Of a stretch of 64,000 bases of DNA, positions 49,867 through 59,340 are shown in pieces (within the stretch, counting starts at the first letter, position 1; the number at the start of each line of letters is the position of its first letter). The DNA is from Flaviflexus salsibiostraticola (lineage in GTDB: Bacteria; Actinomycetota; Actinomycetes; Actinomycetales; Actinomycetaceae): positions 310,001 through 374,000 of the forward strand of contig NZ_CP034438.1 in the NCBI RefSeq assembly GCF_003952265.1. Direction: 5' to 3'. The notes under the pieces were generated by a model that did not search any database, was not told the origin of the DNA, and saw only the letters and a program-made list of their open reading frames with translations. The translations under genes and the position numbers were made by a program.

Positions 49867-51090
49867 ATGCGTTCTTGGCCGATGCCGCAGCTCCCAGAGC
49901 TTCCAGGCACGGGCACTGGTCCGCGCGTTCTCGATTCGCGCACCGGCCGGCCCATCCCCCTGCCGGGGCCGGAGGTCAACCTCTACGTCTGCGGCATCAC
50001 CCCTTACGACGCCACTCATCTGGGCCATGCCTTCACGTACGTGACGTTCGATATCCTCATCCGCGTTCTGAAGGATGCGGGGATGGACGTGCAGTACGTC
50101 CAGAACATCACCGATATCGATGACCCGCTGTTCGAGCGGGCCGAGGCTGTCGGCATCCCGTGGAGAGAGCTCGCCGACTCGCAGATCGGCCTGTTTCGCT
50201 CGGATATGGACGTCCTCAAGGTCATCCCCCCGACGGACTGGGTCGCTGTCTCCGACGTGCTTGACGAGCTCGAGGAGAATGCCCGCCATCTCATCGACAG
50301 TGGCAGCGCCTACGGCCTGACCGATGACAGCGGCCGCACCGACTACTACCGTGAGACGAGCGATGCCGACTTCACAGGCGAGTATCTCGCCGGCATCGAC
50401 CTCATCGACGTATTCCGTGAGAACGGCGGCGACCCCGATCGCCCGGGCAAGCACCACCCGCTCGACCCCATGATCTGGAAGGGCGCGGTCGGCGACGACT
50501 TCCGCGCCGAAGGCGAGAAGCCCGGCGAGTGGCGGCCCGGCTGGCACGTCGAGTGCGCCCTCATCGGCCACGACTTTCTCGGCACGACCATCAGCGTCCA
50601 GGGCGGGGGAGCGGATCTGCTGTTCCCGCACCAGGAGATGACGAGCATCCACCACCGCGACTTCGATCCGCCGGTCGTGGCGACAGGCCAGATGAACACG
50701 GGCCTCGTCGCCTTCGAGGGCGAGAAGATGAGCAAGTCGCTCGGCAATCTCGTCCTCGTCTCCAAGCTCATCGAGCGCGGCTTCGAGCCGATGGCGGTGC
50801 GCCTCACCCTGCTCAACCACCGGTGGGACTCGAACTGGGAATACACGGACGAGCAGCTGACCCTGGCCGAACGGCGCGTCACACGCTGGCGGCGGGTCCG
50901 CCACACGGGCGGTGCCGGGGCGGGCGAGCTTCTTGCGACCGTGCGTGAGCGACTCTCGGACAGTCTCGACACGCCGGGTGCTCTCGCCGCGATCGACGAG
51001 TGGGCCGAGACAAACGAGCACAACGATGATCGGGAGGGCGCTGCCCTGTTCGACGACATGTGCAAGACCCTGCTCGGGCTCTACCTGTAG
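49867..51090 (+). CDS. mshC: Mycothiol ligase MshC (cysteine:GlcN-Ins ligase)
   Basis: A 407-aa cysteinyl-tRNA-synthetase relative that joins cysteine to GlcN-inositol in mycothiol synthesis. It starts MRSWPMPQLP, as MshC proteins do, and has the zinc Cys in LYVCGITPYDATHLGHA (HIGH-like), WHVECALIG, and GEKMSKSLGN (KMSKS). It lacks the C-terminal anticodon-binding part of CysS. The ATG at 49867 has SD GAGAGG. Its presence implies mycothiol as the main low-molecular-weight thiol of the organism. Confidence 0.94.
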   Translation: MRSWPMPQLPELPGTGTGPRVLDSRTGRPIPLPGPEVNLYVCGITPYDATHLGHAFTYVTFDILIRVLKDAGMDVQYVQNITDIDDPLFERAEAVGIPWRELADSQIGLFRSDMDVLKVIPPTDWVAVSDVLDELEENARHLIDSGSAYGLTDDSGRTDYYRETSDADFTGEYLAGIDLIDVFRENGGDPDRPGKHHPLDPMIWKGAVGDDFRAEGEKPGEWRPGWHVECALIGHDFLGTTISVQGGGADLLFPHQEMTSIHHRDFDPPVVATGQMNTGLVAFEGEKMSKSLGNLVLVSKLIERGFEPMAVRLTLLNHRWDSNWEYTDEQLTLAERRVTRWRRVRHTGGAGAGELLATVRERLSDSLDTPGALAAIDEWAETNEHNDDREGAALFDDMCKTLLGLYL

Positions 51091-51560
51091 TGAGCCTCGC
51101 GGCGCTGGCGTGGGCGGCCATCCTTGCTGTCGCCGCGGCACTCGCAGCTCCGGGCATGCCCGGCTCGATGCTCCGGTCAATGCGGGATCTCGCCCTGCCC
51201 GCGCCGCTCATGCGGCCACTCGTTGCCTGGGCCCATCTTCTCGTGCAGCTCACCCTCGCACTCGGACTGGTGCTCGCCCCGCGCCCTCTCTCGTGGCTCT
51301 TCACGATCGGGGGAGTGGTCCTAGCCTGCATCTATCTCGTCACCGTGTGGCGAGCCCGGGGCCATGAGTGCCGTTGCCTGAGCAGAACACCGCACCGCAT
51401 CGGCCCAGCAACCATTGTCCGCAACGTCAGCCTTCTCGTTCTCGCGGTGCTGAGCCTCGGCAGTGAGGGAATCGCCGGCGTCGCCCTCGACGACTGGCCC
51501 GCACTCATCCCATTGACCGTCGCCGTGGTCGCAGAGGCGGCAGCGCGCCGGACGGCCTGA
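51090..51560 (+). CDS. MauE/DoxX-like membrane protein coupled to mshC
   Basis: A 156-aa, four-helix membrane protein. The start GTG at 51090 shares a base with the mshC stop (TAGTG). The segment HECRCLSRTPHRIGPATIVRN has the C-x-C and R-N of the MauE domain of disulfide-handling membrane proteins. Helices are ~3-25, 48-68, 70-90 and 115-135. The fused arrangement with the mycothiol ligase suggests a role in thiol redox at the membrane, but this is inference. Confidence 0.7.
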   Translation: MSLAALAWAAILAVAAALAAPGMPGSMLRSMRDLALPAPLMRPLVAWAHLLVQLTLALGLVLAPRPLSWLFTIGGVVLACIYLVTVWRARGHECRCLSRTPHRIGPATIVRNVSLLVLAVLSLGSEGIAGVALDDWPALIPLTVAVVAEAAARRTA

Positions 51561-51655
51561 CAGCATGCCGGCGTTGGGCCTTCAAGCCAGAGGCAGAGTC
51601 CGACGGACGCCAGGCGAGGAGACTGTCCGCTGATCGAAGCGGCTGCGTGTTGAGG

Positions 51656-52480
51656 CTACAGCTGGACGGCCCTCAGCTTGAGGGCGCCCTCCTCACTCAT
51701 GGGCGGCTCCTCGCCATCAAAGGCGGGGCACAGGGCCTTGAACGAACACCAGTCGCACAGCCGGGACACCCTCGGCTCGAAGCGGCCGGTGTCGAGTGCC
51801 TCAAGGATCTGGGACCACACCGAGACGATCGCCTCTTCGACGATGCTGTTGTCCGCCTCGTCCGACCAGTACGTCAGCGTCGAGTCCGATCCGAGGTAGA
51901 TGAGCTGGGACTGCCGGGGGAGCCGGCCCTCAGCCTTCGACAGGAGCAGGCCGTAGGCCCGGACCTGGAACAGCGCCTCGTGCTGATAGTTGGGGTTGGG
52001 CATGCGGCCGGTCTTGTAATCGACGACCCGCAGGTCGCCCTGCGGGGAGACATCGATGCGGTCGATGACGCCCCGGAACCTCACACCCGAGTCGAGGTCG
52101 ACCGTGATCATTCGCTCGCGGTTGCTTCGAGTGGGATTGAGCATCGCAGGGTTCTCGCGCCGGAAGTACACGCCGACAAGGCTCCGCGCGGACTCCAGCC
52201 ACCCCTCGAACGGTTCGTCATCGAACAGACGCTGGATCCCCGGGTCCCGTTCGACCATCGCCGCCCAGCGCGGTTCGACGAGGTTGTCCGCGGCACCGGC
52301 GGTGCGCTCGTGCGCCGGCAGGTCGTAGAGATGCTCAAGGACGGAGTGGACCAGCGTTCCCTTGGTTGCCGCCGGGGACGGCGGTTCGGGGACCCTGTCG
52401 ATCACCCGGTAGCGGAACTTCAGCGGGCACTGCTTGAAGTCGTTGAGCCGGGATACGGAAAGGGCTGGCTGGTAGCGCAT
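51656..52480 (-). CDS. RecB-like PD-(D/E)xK nuclease with a four-Cys (Fe-S) site
   Basis: A 274-aa nuclease. Motif elements: KGTLVHSVLEHLYDL (motif I His/Glu), RFRGVIDRIDV (motif II Asp), VVDYKTGR (motif III) and Gln/Tyr in QVRAYGLLL. Cys18 (FKQCPLKFRY) and the C-terminal C-D-W-C ... C-P cluster resemble the Fe-S-binding Cys of AddB/Cas4-type nucleases. Orthologues sit next to the pupylation locus in many actinobacteria (e.g. Rv2119). It is divergent from trmI. Confidence 0.9.
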   Translation of the reverse strand: MRYQPALSVSRLNDFKQCPLKFRYRVIDRVPEPPSPAATKGTLVHSVLEHLYDLPAHERTAGAADNLVEPRWAAMVERDPGIQRLFDDEPFEGWLESARSLVGVYFRRENPAMLNPTRSNRERMITVDLDSGVRFRGVIDRIDVSPQGDLRVVDYKTGRMPNPNYQHEALFQVRAYGLLLSKAEGRLPRQSQLIYLGSDSTLTYWSDEADNSIVEEAIVSVWSQILEALDTGRFEPRVSRLCDWCSFKALCPAFDGEEPPMSEEGALKLRAVQL

Positions 52481-52533
52481 GGAGCAACCCTACCGAACGG
52501 CTCGGACTGCCCCAGACGGTAGGATGGGGCACT

Positions 52534-53595
52534 GTGACTATCCACCCTTCAGGACCAGATCGGCGCCGCGGACCGTTTCGAGCCGGTGAGCGCGTTCAGC
52601 TCACCGACGTCAAAGGTCGCAGGTATACGACCATGCTCACGTACGAGGGCTACTTCCAGTCCCCCCGCGGCAGGCTGCGCCACACGGAGATCATCGGCCG
52701 AGATGAGGGCTCCGTCATCGACACGGACGACGGCCACAGGCTGCTCGCTCTGCGCCCCCTCGTCGCCGATTACGTTCTGTCGATGCCGCGCGGCGCGACA
52801 CCCATCTACCCGAAGGACGCGGCCCAGATCATCTCGCTCGCCGACGTCTTCCCGGGTGCCCGCGTCGTCGAGGCCGGCCTCGGATCGGGCGCGCTCACAC
52901 TGTCCCTGCTCGCCGCCGTCGGCCCCTACGGCCATGTCACCTCGGTTGAGCGCCGGGAGGACTTCGCGGAGATCGCCGTCGCCAACGTCGAGAGCTGGTA
53001 CGGCGATGACATCCCGCCGTGGACCGTGCACCTCGGCAGCCTCGAGGACGTCATGGATGAGATGCCGGACGGCAGCGTCGATCACGTCCTGCTCGACATG
53101 CTCGCGCCCTGGGAGAACCTCGACGGCGCGATGCGGATCCTCCGCCCCGGCGGCGTCCTTCTCGCCTATGTCGCCACGACGACGCAGCTGTCCCGCTTCG
53201 CGGAGGAGGTCCGCAGGACCTTCACCTTCACCGAGGTCGAAGCCTCCGAGACGGTCGTCCGCACCTGGCATCTCGAAGGCCTCTCCGTGCGGCCGGACCA
53301 CCGGATGGTCGCGCATACCGGTTTCCTCGTCACCGCACGGCGCCTGGCCCCGATGAGTGAGCCGCTCCTCGAGAAGCGCCGCCCCGCCAAGCTCGCCTAC
53401 TCGGACACGATGCCGTGGGAGGACGACACCCTCGCCCCCATCTCCGAGCACGACATGTCCGCCAAGAGGCTCCGCCGGGTCCTGCGAGATGTTCGCCAGC
53501 GCTCCCGCGTCGAGCAGTCAGGGTCGGCCCACGTATCGCCGTCCTCATCGACCGGCACGAGTGCCGACACCCCGGGTGCCGGCGACCAGTCCTAG
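52534..53595 (+). CDS. trmI: tRNA (adenine-58-N1)-methyltransferase TrmI
   Basis: A 353-aa Rossmann methyltransferase that puts m1A58 in tRNA. GTG start at 52534. The N-terminal substrate domain (ERVQLTDVKGRRYTTMLTYE) precedes IYPKDAAQIISLADVFPG and the SAM site VVEAGLGSGALTLSLLAAV; VDHVLLDMLAPWENL holds the catalytic Asp. The C-terminal ~70 residues are an actinobacterial extension (SAKRLRRVLRDVRQRSRVE). It sits directly upstream of the ARC gene, as in mycobacteria. Confidence 0.94.
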   Translation: MTIHPSGPDRRRGPFRAGERVQLTDVKGRRYTTMLTYEGYFQSPRGRLRHTEIIGRDEGSVIDTDDGHRLLALRPLVADYVLSMPRGATPIYPKDAAQIISLADVFPGARVVEAGLGSGALTLSLLAAVGPYGHVTSVERREDFAEIAVANVESWYGDDIPPWTVHLGSLEDVMDEMPDGSVDHVLLDMLAPWENLDGAMRILRPGGVLLAYVATTTQLSRFAEEVRRTFTFTEVEASETVVRTWHLEGLSVRPDHRMVAHTGFLVTARRLAPMSEPLLEKRRPAKLAYSDTMPWEDDTLAPISEHDMSAKRLRRVLRDVRQRSRVEQSGSAHVSPSSSTGTSADTPGAGDQS

Positions 53596-53735
53596 ACCCC
53601 TCGAGACCGGGCTCCCCGCGCCCACGTACGTCCAGCGGTCGATCGGTCGCGGGGACTGCGCCCTCCACTGTGGCGGGCAGTACTTCGACACGCGCCCGGG
53701 CCTGCGGGATACTGGACGTGATGGAGAGGAAGTCA

Positions 53736-55349
53736 ATGAGCTCTGCAAGCAGTCTGTCTGAGCAGGTGGCCCTGCTGAGCCGACAGAACGAGAAGCTGTC
53801 GGCCGCACTGGCCAGGGCGCGCGAACAGCTGGAGAAGATGGACCAGCGTCTCGAGGAGCTCGCCTCCCCGCCGAGCCCCTACGGCATCTACGTCCAGCCC
53901 GGGCCTGACCGCAGCGCCGACATTCTCCTGTCGGGCCGACACATGAACGTGACCGTCGATCGCGGCGCCGGAGCACTCCAGCCCGGCCAGATCCTCCGTC
54001 TGTCGGAGCAGCTCGTCGTCCTTGAAGGCCTCGGATTCCCGACCACCGGTGAGGTCGTCACCGCGAAGCTCGTCATCGGCGCCGACCGGGTCCTCGTCTC
54101 CTCGAATCAGGCCGAGCAGGTCATCCGCATCGCCGAGCCCCTGCTCGCCGCCGGCGTGCGGCCGGGCGACTCCCTCCGTGCCGAGCTCTCGTATGGATTC
54201 GCCTACGAGCTGCTCGAGCGGCCCGATGTCGAAGAGCTCCTCCTCGAGGAGATCCCCGACGTGTCCTATACGGACATCGGCGGCCTCGGCTCGCAGATCG
54301 ACCAGATCAAGGACACGCTCGAGCTGCCGTTCCAGCACCCGGGCCTCTACCGCGATCACGGACTCAAGCCGCCCAAGGGCGTGCTCCTGTACGGTCCGCC
54401 TGGATGCGGGAAGACCCTCATCGCCAAAGCCGTCGCCACCTCGCTCGCCGAGACATCGGGCGATGATCGGGCGTTCTTCCTCAACGTCAAGGGCCCCGAG
54501 CTCCTCAACAAGTATGTCGGCGAGACGGAGCGGCAGATCCGAGAGATCTTCGAGCGTGCCCGTGACCGTGCCGCCAGCGGCCACCCCGTCGTCGTCTTCT
54601 TCGATGAGATGGAGGCACTCTTCCGCACCCGCGGCTCCGGTGTCTCCTCCGACGCGGAGACGACGATCGTCCCCCAGCTCCTCGCGGAGATCGACGGTGT
54701 CGAGACGCTGGACAACGTCATCGTCATCGGCGCCTCGAACCGTGAGGACATGATCGACCCGGCGATCCTTCGCCCGGGCAGACTCGACGTGAAGATCCGC
54801 ATCGAACGCCCCGACCGTGGCGGCGCACTCGACATCATGCGCAAGTACCTGACTCCCACCCTCCCGATCCATGCCGACGAGATCGAGGCGCACGGCAGTA
54901 TCGACGCAGCGGTCGAGGCGATGGCGCAGGCGACGATCGACGCGATGTTCGCCAGAGAGGCCCGGACGGAATACGTGGAGCTCACGTACGCCGACGGCGG
55001 CCGCGAGACCCTCTACCTGTCCGACTTCGCCTCGGGCGCGATGATCGCGGGCCTCGTCGATCGGGCGAAGACCTACGCCATCAAGGACCTCATCGCCACA
55101 GGCGTGCGCGGCCTCTCGACCGATCACCTCCTGGAGTCCCTCGATCAGGAGATTCGCCAGAATGAGGACATCGCGGGCGTGACGAACCCTGACGACTGGG
55201 CGCGGATCAACGGCCAATCGACGCACAAGCGCGTCACCTTCGTCCGCTCGCTCGCAGGAGTATCGACCACGGCAGGCAGCGGCCCGATCGCGGCGCCGTC
55301 CGCTCCGGGCAACTCCTTCGCGGGAACGGACTTCGGAGGACGGCTGTGA
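53736..55349 (+). CDS. arc: ARC/Mpa AAA+ ATPase of the pupylation system
   Basis: A 537-aa AAA+ protein: N-terminal coiled coil (residues ~5-50, NEKLSAALARAREQLEKMDQ) that binds Pup, tandem OB folds to ~170, then Walker A GPPGCGKTLIAK near 219, Walker B VVVFFDEMEALF near 286 and sensor NREDMIDPAILRPGRLDVKI. The start 53736 is chosen for SD GAGAGGAAG; ATG 53721 is an alternative. The C-terminus ends GTDFGGRL and lacks the Gln-Tyr-Leu tail with which Mpa docks on the 20S proteasome. It overlaps dop by 4 bases. Confidence 0.94.
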   Translation: MSSASSLSEQVALLSRQNEKLSAALARAREQLEKMDQRLEELASPPSPYGIYVQPGPDRSADILLSGRHMNVTVDRGAGALQPGQILRLSEQLVVLEGLGFPTTGEVVTAKLVIGADRVLVSSNQAEQVIRIAEPLLAAGVRPGDSLRAELSYGFAYELLERPDVEELLLEEIPDVSYTDIGGLGSQIDQIKDTLELPFQHPGLYRDHGLKPPKGVLLYGPPGCGKTLIAKAVATSLAETSGDDRAFFLNVKGPELLNKYVGETERQIREIFERARDRAASGHPVVVFFDEMEALFRTRGSGVSSDAETTIVPQLLAEIDGVETLDNVIVIGASNREDMIDPAILRPGRLDVKIRIERPDRGGALDIMRKYLTPTLPIHADEIEAHGSIDAAVEAMAQATIDAMFAREARTEYVELTYADGGRETLYLSDFASGAMIAGLVDRAKTYAIKDLIATGVRGLSTDHLLESLDQEIRQNEDIAGVTNPDDWARINGQSTHKRVTFVRSLAGVSTTAGSGPIAAPSAPGNSFAGTDFGGRL

Positions 55350-56905
55350 CAGTCCGGAGGATCATCGGCACCGAGACCGAGTTCGGCATCCTGTCGAACA
55401 CGTCCGCGAACCCGATCCGCCTGTCGGCGGACCTGGTCGATGCCTACGCGGCGGCCGGGGCCGGCAGCCCCCACGGCCCGATCCGCTGGGACTACCGGGG
55501 CGAGGATCCGCTCAATGATGCTCGGGGCTTCCGCCTGGAGAGAGCCGCGGCCGATCCGTCGCAGCTGACCGACGATCCGCTGGCGATGGCGCCGTCGGGA
55601 CCGATGGCCGTGGCGCGGCCCAGCGACATCGAGCTGGCCCTGCCGCGCGCCTCCAATACCGTGCTGTCGAATGGCGCGCGCCTCTACGTCGACCATGCTC
55701 ACCCGGAGTACTCCGCCCCCGAGACGCTCGGACCGCTCGACGCGGTGCTCTACGACCGCGCCGGTGAGCACATCGCACGAGAGGCGATGACGCTCGCGAA
55801 CCGGCCCGGTGTCGAGTACATCGCCTACAAGAACAACGTCGACGGCAAGGGCGCCACGTACGGGACGCACGAGAACTATCTCGTCGACCGCTCCGTCGAC
55901 TTCGATGACATCGTCACCGCCCTCACCCCCTTCTTCGTCACGAGGCCGATCCTGTGCGGCGCGGGGCGAGTGGGCCTCGGCCAGCGCTCGGAGCGGCCGG
56001 GCTTCCAGATCTCCCAGCGCGCCGACTATGTCGAGAACGACGTCGGGCTGGAGACGACATTCAACCGCCCGATCATCAATACACGCGACGAGCCGCACGC
56101 ACTGCCGTCCTGGCGGCGCCTCCATGTCATCGGGGGTGATGCCAACCTGTTCGACTTCTCGACGTTCCTCCGGGTCGGCACGACCGCCGCCGTGCTGTGG
56201 GTGCTCGAGAACGTTGGAGCGGACCCCGAGTTCGACGCCCTCGCGATCGCTGATCCGGTGTGGGAGACACAGGAGGTCTCCTACGACACGAGCCTCACAC
56301 ACGAGATCGTGCTCCGCAGCGGCTCGGCGATGACGGCCCTCGATATCCAGGCGGCCTACGCCGGGATCTGCCGGCGCGCCATGGAGGCCGCGGGTCCCCT
56401 CGATGATGAGACGGCGCTCCTGCTCGACACGTGGGACGAGGTGATCGACGGACTGCGGACCGATCCGCTCTCGGTGGCCGGCAGGGTTGAGTGGGTTGCG
56501 AAGCTCCAGATGCTCGAGGGGCTCCGCCAGCGCAGCGGCGCGGCGTGGGACGACCCGAAGCTCGTCGCCTTCGACCTGCAGTGGCATGATCTGAGGGAGG
56601 GCCGGTCGATCGTCGAGCGCCTCGATCGGGCGGGACGGATCGACAGGCTGTTCTCCGCGGAGGCGGTGGCCCGCGCCGCGGTCAACCCGCCGGTCGACAC
56701 CCGCGCCTACATCCGCGGCTCGCTCATCAGCACCTATCCCGGCGCCGTCCACGCCGCCGCCTGGGATTCGATCACGATCGACAATGGCGAAGAGGCGCTG
56801 CTGCGGATTCCGACCCTCAACCCCCATGCCGGGAGCAGAGAGCTCGTCGGTGACGCCCTCGCCGCACATGACATCACCACCTTCCTTGACCGATTGAGAG
56901 GCTAG
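55346..56905 (+). CDS. dop: Depupylase Dop
   Basis: A 519-aa glutamine-synthetase-like enzyme. GTG start overlaps the arc stop. It begins VRRIIGTETEFGILS and has the Dop-loop insert near residues 45-80, SNGARLYVDHAHPEYSAPE with the nucleophile Asp, and NNVDGKGATYGTHENYL. Dop removes Pup from substrates and, where Pup ends in Gln, deamidates it; since Pup here ends in Glu, only the depupylase role is needed. It lies 2 bp upstream of pup. Confidence 0.95.
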   Translation: MTVRRIIGTETEFGILSNTSANPIRLSADLVDAYAAAGAGSPHGPIRWDYRGEDPLNDARGFRLERAAADPSQLTDDPLAMAPSGPMAVARPSDIELALPRASNTVLSNGARLYVDHAHPEYSAPETLGPLDAVLYDRAGEHIAREAMTLANRPGVEYIAYKNNVDGKGATYGTHENYLVDRSVDFDDIVTALTPFFVTRPILCGAGRVGLGQRSERPGFQISQRADYVENDVGLETTFNRPIINTRDEPHALPSWRRLHVIGGDANLFDFSTFLRVGTTAAVLWVLENVGADPEFDALAIADPVWETQEVSYDTSLTHEIVLRSGSAMTALDIQAAYAGICRRAMEAAGPLDDETALLLDTWDEVIDGLRTDPLSVAGRVEWVAKLQMLEGLRQRSGAAWDDPKLVAFDLQWHDLREGRSIVERLDRAGRIDRLFSAEAVARAAVNPPVDTRAYIRGSLISTYPGAVHAAAWDSITIDNGEEALLRIPTLNPHAGSRELVGDALAAHDITTFLDRLRG

Positions 56906-56907
56906 AG

Positions 56908-57081
56908 ATGCAGGAACGTATTCAGAAGCAGTCGCAGCGGAAGGTCGATGCTCCCCAGGAGACCATCGCGAAGCAGACCCAGCATGGGGGGATCGACTCC
57001 CTCCTCGATGAGATCGACACCGTGCTCGAGTCGAACGCCGAGGCCTTCGTCCAGGGATTCGTCCAAAAGGGCGGGGAATGA
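56908..57081 (+). CDS. pup: Prokaryotic ubiquitin-like protein Pup
   Basis: A 57-aa protein beginning MQERIQKQSQRKVD. The C-terminal half has the conserved GGIDSLLDEIDTVLESNAE helix (ARC-binding) and the segment AFVQGFVQKGGE. It ends in Gly-Gly-Glu, so it is ready for ligation by PafA without deamidation. Its stop overlaps the pafA ATG (ATGA). In most proteasome-bearing actinobacteria prcB and prcA follow pup; here pafA follows at once. Confidence 0.95.
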   Translation: MQERIQKQSQRKVDAPQETIAKQTQHGGIDSLLDEIDTVLESNAEAFVQGFVQKGGE

Positions 57082-58460
57082 TCCCGAAGCGGGTCATGGG
57101 GGTCGAGACCGAGTATGGGCTCACGACCGCGACCGTGACCGGTGCGCCATCGACGCTCACGCCGGAGGATGCCGCCCAGCGGCTCTTCCGCCGGGTGATC
57201 GAGTGGGGTCGGTCCACCAACACGTTCCTCGAAAACGGGTCTCGGCTCTACCTCGATGTCGGCGCGCACCCCGAGTACGCGTCGGCGGAATGCGATTCGA
57301 TCGACGATCTCGTGGCCACCGACAAGGCGGGCGACCGCATCATGCAGTCGATGGCGGACGATGCGAACGAGCGCCTGGCAGAGGAGGGGATGCCGGAGCG
57401 CATCCACCTCATCAAGAACAACGTCGACTCGGCCGGCAACTCCTACGGCTGCCACGAGAACTACCTCATCAGGCGCCGGCGGGACTTCAGGGCCCGGGTC
57501 GATGCCCTCGTCCCGTTCTTCATCTCCCGTCAGGTCATCACCGGTGCCGGCCACATCCGCCGACAGCCGGGCATGGGCGGGTTTGAGATCTCCCAGCGCG
57601 CCGACCAGATGTGGGACGCCGTCTCATCGGCATCGACACGGTCGCGCCCGATCGTCAATACGAGGGACGAGCCGCACGGCGATATCGAGAAGTACCGTCG
57701 CCTCCACGTCATCGTCGGCGACACGAACATGTCGGAGATCTCGACCGGGCTCAAGTTCGCGATGACGGAGATGATGCTCGTCCTGCTCGACGATGGCGTC
57801 ATCATGCCGGATCTCAGCCTCGTCGACCCCATGCGCGCCATCCGCGACATCTCCCGCGACCTCGACCTCAAGGTCACGGTCGAGGTGGAGGATGGTCGCA
57901 GGCTGACAGCGCTGCAGATTCAGCGCATCTATGCCGAGGCGGCGCACCGCCACTACGAGTCCCGCGGCTACCTCGCGGATCTGGATCCGACCCGGCGGCA
58001 GATGGCACGCCTCTGGCTCGAGGCGATCGACCTGCTTGAGCAGGGTGATCTCGACCCGCTAAGAGACAGGCTCGATTGGATCGCCAAGCTCACACTGCTC
58101 GAGCGCTACCGCACGCGCTCGGGTCTCGGCTGGGAGGACCCGAGGCTGTCCCGCCTCGAGTTCGCCTACCACGACCTGTCACCAACCGCCGGGCTCTACA
58201 CGGGCATGGTCAAGCAGGGTCTTCTCGCCAGGATCGTCACCGACGACCGGGTCGCGGACGCGATGACGACCCCTCCGGCGACGACTCGCGCCGCCCTGCG
58301 CGGCAGGTTCGTCAAAGCGGCATCTGAAGCCCGGCGTGACTACATGGTCGACTGGATGAACCTCCGGCTCCTCGAGGCGGATGGCGCGCGGAGCGTCATC
58401 CTCAAAGACCCGTTCTCACCGGTCGATAAGCGGGTGGATGACCTGCTGGAGCACCTATGA
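57078..58460 (+). CDS. pafA: Pup ligase PafA
   Basis: A 460-aa glutamine-synthetase-like ligase that joins the Pup C-terminal Glu to substrate lysines. It starts MIPKRVMGVETEYGLTT and has ENGSRLYLDVGAHPEYAS with the catalytic Asp, and NNVDSAGNSYGCHENYL. It is a paralogue of Dop without the Dop-loop. It overlaps pup upstream and the FKBP lipoprotein gene downstream by 4 bases, so the cluster is one translational unit. Confidence 0.95.
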   Translation: MIPKRVMGVETEYGLTTATVTGAPSTLTPEDAAQRLFRRVIEWGRSTNTFLENGSRLYLDVGAHPEYASAECDSIDDLVATDKAGDRIMQSMADDANERLAEEGMPERIHLIKNNVDSAGNSYGCHENYLIRRRRDFRARVDALVPFFISRQVITGAGHIRRQPGMGGFEISQRADQMWDAVSSASTRSRPIVNTRDEPHGDIEKYRRLHVIVGDTNMSEISTGLKFAMTEMMLVLLDDGVIMPDLSLVDPMRAIRDISRDLDLKVTVEVEDGRRLTALQIQRIYAEAAHRHYESRGYLADLDPTRRQMARLWLEAIDLLEQGDLDPLRDRLDWIAKLTLLERYRTRSGLGWEDPRLSRLEFAYHDLSPTAGLYTGMVKQGLLARIVTDDRVADAMTTPPATTRAALRGRFVKAASEARRDYMVDWMNLRLLEADGARSVILKDPFSPVDKRVDDLLEHL

Positions 58461-59224
58461 GGCGTGCCCTGCTCGCCTTGGCCCTCACGCTGGGGGCCTG
58501 CTCATCGTCGCCGCCCGAGCCGGAGCCGCTCACGGTCGAGGCTCGCGGGCCGCTCGGCTCACCGATCCTCGAGGACGTCGACGGCGATCCTCCGCAGGAG
58601 GCGGAGCTGTGGGTCGAGAGCGAGGGAACCGGGCGGGTTCTCACGGAGGAGTCGCAGGCACTCTATACCGCCGTCTCCTACGATGACCGCGGCCGCCTTC
58701 TGGCGGGTGCAGACCGTCCCGTTGTCACAGGCGCGGTCCAGGCCCCGGTCGATCTGAGCGGGTACACGGAAGGGTCCCGGATCATCTCCGTCGACCCCCA
58801 GGGGGAGGGCGCCGAGATCCTCATCATCGATATTCTCCACACGATCGTCCAGGGGGAGCAGCGCGAGATCGAAGGCCCCTTCACCGTCACGGTCGACGAC
58901 AGCGGAGTCCCGGCTCTCGCGGGCACGGCCGAGATCAGGCGGCTCTCCAGCCAGTCGGTCATCCGCGGCGAGGGCCCTCAGATCAGCGTTGACGACGATG
59001 TCTACGTCCAGTACTCCCTCTACCGGGCCGCGGACGGAACACTGGTTGAGAGCACGTGGGGAACAGGCCCGATTCTGCTCAGCCTGAGCGACACCTTCGA
59101 GGGCCTGTGGACGGGCGCCGCGGAGGCACCTGTCGGGTCCCGCCTGCTCATCCAGGTGCCCGCTGGCCAGGCGCAGGGTACGGATGATGTGGTCATCATT
59201 CTCGACATCCTGGCCCTCGGCTGA
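58457..59224 (+). CDS. FKBP-type peptidyl-prolyl isomerase-like lipoprotein
   Basis: A 255-aa lipoprotein: MRRALLALALTLGACSSSPP has a lipobox (LGAC) with Cys15 as the lipidation site. The C-terminal ~90 residues have the FKBP fold pattern (DDVYVQYSLYRAADGTLVE ... FEGLWTGAAEAPVGSRLLIQ ... VVIILDILALG). A possible second, degenerate FKBP-like domain precedes it. A lipoprotein FKBP gene next to pafA is common in actinobacteria. Probably helps fold exported proteins; no link to pupylation is proven. Confidence 0.85.
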   Translation: MRRALLALALTLGACSSSPPEPEPLTVEARGPLGSPILEDVDGDPPQEAELWVESEGTGRVLTEESQALYTAVSYDDRGRLLAGADRPVVTGAVQAPVDLSGYTEGSRIISVDPQGEGAEILIIDILHTIVQGEQREIEGPFTVTVDDSGVPALAGTAEIRRLSSQSVIRGEGPQISVDDDVYVQYSLYRAADGTLVESTWGTGPILLSLSDTFEGLWTGAAEAPVGSRLLIQVPAGQAQGTDDVVIILDILALG

Positions 59225-59340
59225 ATCGGCTGGACCGGCTGAACCGGCCTTCTGGTCGTGCCACGGGAAGCAGGCCTATCAGGACTGACTGGCGCTGACG
59301 CGCACCCCACAGAGCCCGTACGTCTGACGTATCTGGCGCG
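59225..59340. other. 116-bp convergent gap
   Basis: Between the FKBP gene and ctaA, both ending here. A CGGCTGAACCGGCC stretch is self-complementary in part and may aid termination, but no clear terminator or gene is visible. Confidence 0.4.

Noticed and set aside
56905..57081. prcB/prcA proteasome subunits near pup
   Set aside because: dop, pup and pafA abut or overlap, leaving no room; no beta- or alpha-subunit sequence occurs in the window.
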